A DNA stretch of 64,000 nt, from the NCBI RefSeq assembly GCF_004193775.1, contig NC_041002.1, forward strand, positions 10,576,485-10,640,484. Direction: 5' to 3'. The stretch comes from Glycine soja. Its lineage: Eukaryota > Streptophyta > Magnoliopsida > Fabales > Fabaceae. Position 1 is the first letter of the stretch. Each line of letters begins with the position of its first letter. Positions 55,613 to 64,000 of this stretch are shown here, one piece after another. The notes under the pieces are model-generated. The model did no database searches. It was not told the DNA's origin and saw only the letters and a list, made by a program, of their open reading frames with translations. Position numbers and translations under genes: made by a program.

Positions 55613-58600
55613 ATGGATCGAAGTTGGATGAACGAAAGTCACATTAGTCCTGCTTATGAGGAAGGCGTTAATCAGTTCTTGCAATTTGCTTCTGAAAAAA
55701 GTCGACCGGATGAGGATGGAAAATATTTTTGTCCTTGCATCAATTATTTGAATGGGAGATGACAAATGATGGACGACATATGGGACCATCTGTTGTGTGA
55801 TGGGATTAAGAAGAATTACACCACTTGGATATGACATGGTGAATTGACAGACATGCAGAGAGTCTTTTCAACAAGCACATGCCCCTATGTATGATATGGC
55901 ATCGTGATCTTGGACAAGAGTCTTTTCAACAAGCACATGCCCCTATGTATGATATATTGCAAACTGATTCAAAGAAGCCTTTGTATTCGGGGGTGCAAGA
56001 ATTCCTTGACGTTGTTGTCAGTGGTGTTAATTCTAGTTAATGTGAAGGCCAGCTATGGGTGGAGTGACAAAAGCTTTAGTTCACTGCTTCAAGTAGTACA
56101 CGATATGCTTCCAGAGGAAAACATGTTGCCTAAAAGTTTCTATCAAGCCAAGAAGATACTATGTCTGATGGTATGGAGTATTAGAAGATGCATGCTTACT
56201 CGAATGATTGCATATTATATAGACATGAATTTGAAGAAATGTGCAAATGCCCTAGGTGTGGGGTATCACGGTACAAAGTGAAGGATGATGACAACTGTAG
56301 TAGTGACGAAAACTCAAAGAAGGGCCCCCCAACAAAGGAGTTGTGGTATCTTCCCATTATTCCAAGGTTTAAGCGTCTGTTTGCTAATAGAGACGACACG
56401 AAAGATCTTACATGGCATGCAAATGGGAGAAACTGTGATGGAATGCTTCGTCATCCGGCTAATTCCTCCCAGTGGAAGAAGATTGATTGTTTGTATCTGG
56501 ATTTCGGCAAAGAGGCAAGAAATCTTAGGCTTGGACTAGCCAGTGATGGAATGAATCCATATGGCAGTTTAAGCACTCAACACAGTTCATGGCTAGTTTT
56601 GCTAGTAATTTACAATATGCCTCCTTGGTTGTGCATGAAGCAAAAATACATGATGTTGTCTATGATGATATTGAGCCCAAGACAGCCAGGAAATGACATC
56701 AATGTTTATCTAAGTCCGTTGATTGAAGACTTGACAAAGTTATGGGACGAGGGGTTTTAGTGTTTGATGGGTTTCGGAATGAGACTTTTCAAATGCGTGC
56801 AATGTTTTTTTGTACCATTAATGACTTTCCAGCATATGGGAATTTGAGCGGTTACAGTGTTAAGGGCGATCGTGCATGCCCCATCTGTGAAGAAGACATA
56901 TGCTACATACAACTGAAACATGGTAGAAAAATAGTGTACACTAGGCATCGACATTTTCTAAAACCTCATCACCTTTACAGGCGATTGAAAAAAGCATTTA
57001 TTGGATGTCAAGAGCATGAAACTGTGTCAATACCATTAACTAGTGACCAGGTCTTCCAGCGGGTTCAACACTTGAATACTATATTTGGAAAGACCCAAAA
57101 GAAGGAAAAAAGTAAGACTTGCATATGGAATAAGAGGTCAATTTTCTTTGATCTTTTGTACTAGTCTGATCTATATGTTAGACATTGTATTGATGTTATG
57201 CATGTGGAGAAAAATGTATGTGATAATCTCATTGGGACGCTCCTTAACATTCAAGACAAGACGAAAGATGGCTTGAATACTCATCAAGATCTAGCTGAGA
57301 TGGGTATACGATCGCAGTTGCATCCAAGGTCTGATGGTAAAAAAATATACTTGCCTTCAGCTTGTCATACTTTGTCCATAAATGAGAAGATCAGTTTTTG
57401 TCAATGTCTGTGTCAGGTCAAAGTCCCACAAGGATACTCTTCAAATATTAAGAGCCTTGTACAGTTGAGGGATCTTAAGTTGGTAAGGTTAAAGTCTCAC
57501 AATTGTCACGTCTTGATGCAACAATTGTTAGTCGTGGCCATATGAGACATTTTGCCTAACAAAGTCAGGTTTGCCATAACTCGGCTGTGTTTTTTCTTCA
57601 ATGTCATATGTAGCAAAGTCCTTGATCTTATGAAGTTAGATGAGCTGGAAAATAAGGCTACCATTATATTGTGTCAGTTGGAGATGTATTTTCCTCCTAC
57701 TTTCTTTACATCATGATTCACTTAATTGTTCATTTGGTCAGAGAAATCAAATGTTGTGGTCCTGTTTATTTACAGTGGACATACCTAGTTGAGCAATACA
57801 TGAAGATCTTAAAAGGGTATACTAAGAATCTACATCATTCGGAAGCATCTATTGTTGAAAGGTACATTGTAGAAGAAGCCATTGAATTTTGTTCAGAGTA
57901 CATTGAAAAAGCTAAACCTATTGGGCTTCTCGAGTCTCGGATGACGAAAGAGTGAGAAGTAAGGGTTCAAGAGGACTGCATGTTATCACTCAAACTGTAG
58001 AAGATTTGCAACAAGCTCATTTGTATGTGTTGAATAATAGTAATGAAGTTTTTCCATACATACTTCGCCATGAAGGTTTAGTGAAGGAAAATAATCCAAA
58101 AATTTCGAAGAACAAAGTCTTGAAAAAGCATAACAAGACTTTCCTAGAATAATTTAAGGATACAATTTTTTGTTGATGATAATGCTTCTGAAACATTAAG
58201 AAAGCTAGCAGATGGGCCTAAAAGTTATATAATAACTTGGCAAGGATACGATATAAACAAGTATTTTTTCTATACAAAATTACAAGACAAGAAAAGTACA
58301 ATGCAAAATAGTGAGGTCACCCTAAGGGCTGAATCTCAACACTTCGCTAGTGTACATGATGACAATCCCCGTGTAGCTTCCATCCCTTACTTTGGGTTCA
58401 TTCAAAAAAATTGGGAGCTTAACTATGTCAAATTTACTATTTGTGTTTTCAAATGCAAATGGGTTAACAACAACACCAGTTTCCGGACAAATGATGTAGG
58501 ATTTACGTTGGTAGATCTAAAGAAACTCGTTTACCAAAATGACATTTCATCATGCCAGAACAAGCTAAATGGGTATTTTATGTTCAAGACCCTTATGATG

Positions 58601-58800
58601 AAAGGTGGTCAGTGGTTCTACACGGGAAAACAATTGGTATTAATGTTGAAGAAGATGATTCATACATTGAAACTTATGTTAGTCCTTTGTCCACACAAAT
58701 GTCGCCTAACATTGTCGGAGAAGAAGAAGCTGATGATGTTCATGCTAATCGTAATGATCATGATGAAGGAGAATTAATTAACATCGTTAATGTAATTTTC
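55613..58800 (+). pseudogene. TNP2-like CACTA transposase
   Basis: It starts M-D-R-S-W-M (transposase-associated N-domain with a C-P-C zinc motif near 55735). The segment to 56180 is broken by several stops and a 39-bp local duplication. The tnp2 domain (Transposase_21 type) then reads K-C-P-R-C-G (about 56240), L-W-Y-L-P-I-I-P-R-F-K-R-L-F, M-L-R-H-P-A, L-A-S-D-G-M-N-P-Y, P-P-W-L-C-M-K, P-R-Q-P-G-N-D-I-N-V-Y-L and D-F-P-A-Y-G-N-L-S-G-Y. Shifts lie near 56745 and stops near 57163, 57543 and 57954. The C-terminal parts (about 57190-58150 and 58300-58780) resemble the DUF4218 and DUF4216 regions of these proteins. TNP2 cuts the ends of the element. This copy cannot make a whole protein. Confidence 0.87.
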
Positions 58801-58892
58801 TTATTATGTATTTCATTTAATTCCAATCATTTAGATAATTTATTTAGTTTTGTGATAATGTTATTAACTAATGTTTTTTTGTTTATAGGCAA

Positions 58893-60204
58893 ATGGCTAC
58901 ACCGCCCAGCTCTCCTCCTCCTCCTTCTACTGGTGCAACATCGCATTCGCTGTCTACCTTGAAGCGGACAAGAAAGGTCACATGCCTAAGATCACTAGCG
59001 ACTAGACCAATTGGGGCAGAGAGACCCCTGCTCCATGTGGATCCTGCAATCGGGAAAGCAGACGATCCCCACAGAAAGAATTTAAGAACATACTTGGGGA
59101 TCGTCGCTTGTGATTAGGTGGATGTGACATACGAGAATTGGAAGTAAGTCCCTGCTGCAAAGAAGGATATGATATGGGAGGATATTCAGGTATTTTAGTT
59201 TTAATGTTGCATATTGTTTATTAACTAAAAATTTGAATTTAGTAACAATAAAACGTAATTTTTAGTTTGTCAGGCTGAATTTAATATCCCTGAAGCATCT
59301 GATGTAAGGATAAAAAAGAAAATACTTCAGACTGTGGAGGAGCGGTGGAGACAATTTAAGTTTGATTTGACGTCGAAATGGGTACTTGCAACTGACAAGG
59401 ATAGTGTCGACGATACTATATGAAAAAAGTACGGCATTAGCAAGGAGAAGTGGGCCCAATTTTGTCAGACCCGCAAAGACCCTTCGTGGGAGGTAAGTTA
59501 GTGATTTTCATTGTTTTAAACTGTAAATTCACTTACTGTTATACATTGTAATGATAACTTTCAATAATGTTTAATTTCTACAAGATGTGTGAAAGAAGAC
59601 ACAGTCCATCCAAAAACAAAACACTGCGCCTCATGTGTTACCTCGTAAGGGTTATGAATATTTAGAAAACAAGTTGATGGATGAAAAAGAGAAAGCAAAA
59701 ATTGGAGGAAGATGCTCAATCCGGAAGCATTGACACCGTGATTGATCCTCCATCTCCCATTAGACGACACGTGAAGTTGAAGATGGCCCGCACAAAGAAA
59801 ACTAGCCAAATGACGTATGAGGCAGCAAAGGAAATTGCTAAGAAAATTGTAAGTCACTTTCAATTAATAATTATAATTATTTGTGTTTATTATGTGATTG
59901 AGTAAACCAATAAATATGTTCTTTACAGTATTCGTAGGAGGAGTAGGCCTCACAGGGTTCCTTTGTTGCCCATGTACATCAGGATGTACTGGCTGTTGCC
60001 ATTCGGTGACCAGAACACCCTGATCATGTGCGTGCTGCTAGAGCTGGTGTCACGATCAACTAATACTTTGGACCGGCTCCAAGGACCTCCTGCACGTCTT
60101 CCTCCGTGGCTCCCGAAGACCTAGAGCAGCTAATGCAACAAATCGGGGACTAGCTAGAGGAGTCGATCACAGAAAAAGTGACTCGACAGCTAATGTTATC
60201 CTTC
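58893..60204 (+). pseudogene. TNPA-like gene of CACTA-1, cut by CACTA-2
   Basis: The ATG at 58893 follows an acceptor (TTTATAG). Exon 1 ends E-D-I-Q at the donor 59190, with stops near 59115 and 59147. Exon 2 (about 59273-59491) contains A-E-F-N-I-P-E-A-S and K-Y-G-I-S-K-E-K-W-A-Q-F, the plant transposase (Ptta/En/Spm, Transposase_24) signature. Exon 3 (about 59590-59847) has a frameshift. Exon 4 (about 59930-60204) runs into the CACTA-2 terminus in the middle of the E-S-I-T-E-K-V-T-R-Q helix region. The order matches the gene on the minus strand at 61074-64000 exon by exon. TNPA-type proteins bind the subterminal motifs. Confidence 0.83.
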
Positions 60205-60835
60205 CACTATTAGAAAATACACTTTCAACATCGATTATTTAGAACATTCTACATCGGTTCTAAAACCGATGTTGAAAGTGACGATGTTGAATGTATGAAT
60301 GTTAACATCGGTTTTGGAGAACTGATGTTAACATACATATGACAACATCGGTTCTCTAAATACCCAATGTTAAACACAATGAACAACAGCAAAAAAAGTG
60401 TACGCATGATGAACGTTGACATCAGTTTTCCAGTAAAACCGATGTTAATATGTTAGTTTAACATCGGTTTTCTAAAAAAACCAATGTTAATATATGCCCT
60501 TAACATCGGTTTTGCTAGAAAACCGATGTCAACATTGATGATGCATACACTTATTTGGTGTAGTTCTTTGTGTATAACATCGGTTAATTATAAATAACCG
60601 ATGTTAATATTCAAATATTCAAATCGGATATTTATAATTAACCGATGTTAATGTACAATAGTTGACATCGGTTATCTATAGATAACCGATGTTAAAATAC
60701 AAATGTTGACATCGGTTATACACGAAAAACCGATGTTAATATATAAACGTTAACATTGGTTTTCTATTATAACCGATGTTGGTTATGATATTAACATCGG
60801 TTTTTGTTAATAACCGATAATGTTTTCAAGTATTT
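60205..60835 (+). repeat. Terminal repeat and subterminal motif array of CACTA-2
   Basis: CACTA terminus followed by some twenty ACATCGGTTTT/AAAACCGATGT motifs, mostly facing pairs 20-30 bp apart, twice the size of the CACTA-1 array. Some pairs use the variant ATCGGTTATNTATAAATAACCGAT. Confidence 0.88.
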
Positions 60836-61073
60836 TTTTTATATACTTTCTGTTTTTACAGTAAACCCAATATTGTACCTGTCAAAATGCAATTTCAGGA
60901 GGTTCAATTCACAGTAAATAAACATTTTATTCTGCTTTCAAGCAGTTTTAATGATAATAAACATCAAATAATTGATTTATATATTATAAAGAACAATCAA
61001 CAAATGAATTCAAAGTTCATGTTACATAGAAAATGTAAAAAATGTAAAAAATGTTAAAAAATGTCCCTAAATC

Positions 61074-64000
61074 CTAGGCCTGATCTCTAACTCGGAGATA
61101 AAACTGTGCCCACTGGATCCGCAATGCTTTTAATCTCATAGGCTCCAATGGTCTAGGATCGTTAAAATACTGCATGATTAAATAAATCATATTAAGTTAA
61201 TAATGTAATACAAATTATAAATAAATCGATTTTCTTTGAAATAAACTTACCGCTTCCCAATTATTTCTAAAAGTTCCTAAAATGATGGTGGACATCCAAT
61301 GCATCACATAGTAGCCGCACTCAGTAGTTCTTTTTTGTCTATTACACTAAATACATAATGAAATTTGGATATTAATTAAACAACTAGTGTACAGACACAT
61401 AAAGAAATATATATATAAGTGGAAGTTTTATGTAAATGACGTACCTTGACGACAATCCACCTAGCAGGAGCCTTTGATTTAGGCTGTGGAGCATCATCAA
61501 GACCCTTGATAGCACTGTTCCATATGAGTAACAATTAAAAACTGGTGTTGTACGTTGAGGTATTACAATGCAAATTTATTGAAAAGAACACTAACCTATT
61601 AATAATCCCCTTACGGTAGTTGACTGGCCTGTTATGCAATGAACAAAACCAGACAACTAAGTGTTCCTTGGGCAGGATGACCACCATCTGCCAGTGTCCG
61701 CTGCAATGGAACCTAAAATGGGTTAGTACATTAGTAAACATTAATTAAATTTTGTTATTTTATGACTTACCCATTTAGGTAGGCTCCAAGATACACATCG
61801 CGTTGTGAACTCTACATCCAACTCTTTATGTAACTTTCATATTCAAACTGCGATTGCCCAGACCTCTGAATGGACTGAGGCTCGAGGAATCCATAGATAT
61901 CAGAATTCCCCGCTCGCATACATGTTTCAGTGAGATGCCTGTTTATGTTAAGTCAAAGTTAAATATTTATGAATTGAAAGCCATAACTTAGGTAAATAAA
62001 AGCCTTTTATATAAAAACTTACAGAATCCACAAGTGTAACACTGATATGCTGAGACATTGACCACTGTGTGCGATTTCGGAGAGGTCTTCGTGCTTTATG
62101 TACAGGGGGAAATCTGGATTAACGACCCCGAACACGGTGGCATCCCATCTAACCTGATAAGGCCTCAAGAAAAGCCTTGGGATGGTCAATGTCATCAGAT
62201 AAAGCGGATCATCGACCTCCGGATCGGGCTTCGGAGGTGGTTTTGGCGGAGACACAGCTACCTGTTCATGAAACAAAGTTAAATAGCCAAATTTGAGGCA
62301 CGCTTAATGAATTAATTTAAAAAAGAAGAAACATATAGTAAGGAAAATAAGTACCTGGTGTGATAAAGACTTGACCAGATGCGTCAGCCAAGCAAAGAAG
62401 GTGTGAAGTGCCTGCCCCACTAAGGAAACCTCATCAGTGGGTATAGGAACTGGAGCATCTGCATCTTTAACCTCGTCCACACTCACCTTTACTTGGCTAG
62501 GCAACAAAGGAGTGTTATGAACAAGAGTGGATCCCTCATAAACTCTCCCCACGGCAACCAAGCGGGCAGGATCTGCTTCTATGTACAAGCCGCACCTGTC
62601 AGAGTCACCCGTCTCAGGATCGTTTCCTGAGGGATCAACACAACTCCTCTTTGTGCTCACCCGAGGACTGGAGGGACCAGGACCAACCAGAGGCTCAGGA
62701 GGCACTGCAATTCCCTGAGATTGCATCTGTGACTGAAGCTGGCTGAAGGATGCCACGACCTGCCTCGTCACTTTCTCTGTGATGGACTCCTCTAGCTGGT
62801 CCCTGATCTGCTGAGTCAGCTGCTGTAATTCTTCAAGAGGCAGGGAGGAAGCGCTGTGGGACGTTCGTGGAGCTGATCCAAAGTATTGCTAGATGGTGAC
62901 ACCGGCTCCAGCAATAGGGACACGTCCAGGGTGCTCTGGACGTCCAATAGCAGCGGCCAGAACATCCTGACGTCCATGGGGGACGAACGATCCCTGTGTG
63001 GTCTGCTCCTCAAACGAATCCTGCACAGAAAACACACAGTGGTACATGGTATTCTCAAAATATTCAAACATAACTGTAATGTTTAGTTGAAAATGACTTA
63101 CAATCTTCTCAGTGATTTCCTTTGCGGCCTCAATCGTCATCTCCCCTGTCTTCTTCGTGCGGGCCATCTTCCACTTCACGTGGTGTCTGACTGGGGATGG
63201 AGGGTCGATGACGCCATCAACGCTTCCTGAATGTGCATCTTCCTGCAGCTTCTTCTTGGTCTTCTCAGCCAGGAGCTTCTGCTCCAAATAATCATAACCC
63301 CCACGAGACAAAACGTGGGGGGCAGTATTCTGCTTCTGGATGGCCTGTGCCTTGATGCGCACATCCTGGAAAAATTAAACAATAATGTTTGAAATGGGTA
63401 GAATGAAGTATAACGACATCATGTGTAATATGAAAAACAACTTAAATGGCAAAGGAACATACCTCCCAAGAAGGGTCTCTGCGAGTCTGGCAAAACAAGG
63501 CCCACTTTTCCTTGCTGATGCCGTATTTGTCACAGACAGTGTCCTTGACACCATCCTGATCGGCTGCAAGGGCCCATTTCCTCGTGAGGTCTGATTTAAA
63601 CTGTCTCCATCTCTCCCCCACGGTCTATAGTAACTTCCTTTTCGTCCTACTGTCAGAAGCCTCTGGGATATCAAATTCCGCCTGACAACATGAAACAAAG
63701 TTTATTTGTTACAATAATGAAATTTTTTGGCTATTAATTACACAAAATCAAATAAGAAAAGAGAAATACCTGAATATCCTCCCAAATCAGGTCCTTCTGA
63801 GTAGTAGGGACCTCCTTCCAGTTCTCATAGGTGATGTCCACCTTATCACGTGCCACAATCCCCAAATATGTTCTTAACTTCTTCCTGTGGGGACCGTCGG
63901 CCTTCCCGGTAGCAGGATCAACATGCACCACTGGTCTTTCAACACCAGGTGGTCTAGTGGACAACGATTGTAGACGTGAGGCTTTGCGTGTCCGCTTCAC
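61074..64000 (-). pseudogene. TNPA-like protein with C-terminal Ulp1/C48 protease domain
   Basis: Exons on the minus strand with good GT-AG borders: 64000-63770 (start outside the window), 63681-63463, 63365-63102, 63020-62355, 62261-62023, 61938-61771, 61700-61596, 61514-61445, 61346-61251 and 61169-61074 (TAG). The first four encode the Transposase_24-type region (K-Y-G-I-S-K-E-K-W-A, then a charged helix M-A-R-T-K-K-T). The last four encode a C48-like fold: G-H-W-Q-M (catalytic His), V-V-W-F-C-S-L-H, and T-E-C-G-Y-Y-V-M-H-W (catalytic Cys). The usual Asp of the triad reads Cys in W-F-C-S-L. Only two stops are seen, at 62889-62891 and in exon 61771-61938, so it may be a recent pseudogene. 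Ulp1 proteases cleave SUMO; the role here is unknown. Confidence 0.82.

Larger units (their letters stand above)
50311..60204 (+). mobile_element. CACTA-1, En/Spm-type transposon (left part, interrupted)
   Basis: It begins CACTATTAGAAAATGC, the CACTA terminus. A subterminal inverted-motif array follows (to 50620), then a long interior, a TNP2-like transposase (55613-58800) and a TNPA-like gene (from 58893) on the plus strand. At 60204 the TNPA-like reading stops at the terminus of a second CACTA element. The right end of CACTA-1 must lie beyond the window. Confidence 0.85.
60205..64000 (-). mobile_element. CACTA-2, second En/Spm-type element (left part), nested in CACTA-1
   Basis: It begins CACTATTAGAAAATAC at 60205 and is preceded by TTC, the presumed 3-bp target repeat. 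A subterminal motif array to 60835 comes next, then a minus-strand TNPA-Ulp1-like gene that leaves the window at 64000. The terminus differs from that of CACTA-1 at few positions, so they are the same family. The right end is outside the window. Confidence 0.83.

Noticed and set aside
55505..55837. 110-codon minus-strand frame
   Set aside because: Opposite the start of the TNP2-like gene, which carries the recognisable motifs.

Overview
The window looks like repeat-rich nuclear DNA of a legume, most probably soybean (Glycine). It is AT-rich and built almost wholly from plant retrotransposons and CACTA DNA transposons of soybean-like type, and the only trace of a host gene I recognise is a broken piece of CSN5. 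I see no intact host gene, tRNA, rRNA or CRISPR array.

Positions 1-36441 are a nest of insertions, read from short direct repeats at each joint. The outermost layer is the 3' end of a chromovirus-type Ty3/gypsy element (integrase and chromodomain at 1-86 and 35525-36110, LTR 36120-36441). It is split by an Athila-like element (87-35524, target repeat CTTAC/CTTAG) that has gag, protease and an extra ORF but no reverse transcriptase. That element is split at 5687-31311 (repeat CACATT) by a non-coding repeat family carrying arrays of hairpins with constant loops and covarying stems. That repeat is split by a 22.5-kb Ogre/Tat-type element (8667-31130, repeat TCAAT). The Ogre element reads LTR, tRNA-Arg-like PBS, ORF1, gag, protease with G-patch, a short intron, RT, two RNase H domains, integrase, an extra gene module, a 110-bp tandem array, PPT and LTR. 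All its ORFs carry stops or frameshifts.

Both the Athila-like and the Ogre-like element carry the same kind of extra gene between their core genes and the 3' LTR: a TATA-like region with signature palindromes, a short non-coding exon, an intron of about 1 kb, then an ORF of 414-421 codons whose product starts MASRK and resembles the putative plant transposon protein family. This shared module and the hairpin arrays are the most unusual things in the window.

Positions 36442-39571 hold the CSN5 fragment, a (GT)n microsatellite, a 182-bp tandem duplication and otherwise featureless AT-rich DNA. A complete but internally deleted Athila-lineage element lies on the minus strand at 39572-47597, with perfect GTGTG target repeats. 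Positions 47598-50310 are degenerate repeat DNA with a probable old LTR.

From 50311 to the window end are two nested CACTA (En/Spm) elements of one family. CACTA-1 runs left to right with TNP2-like and TNPA-like genes. CACTA-2 begins at 60205 inside the TNPA-like gene of CACTA-1, is oriented leftwards, and has a nearly intact multi-exon TNPA-like gene joined to a Ulp1-type (C48) protease domain. Both have subterminal arrays of inverted ACATCGGTTTT-type motifs.
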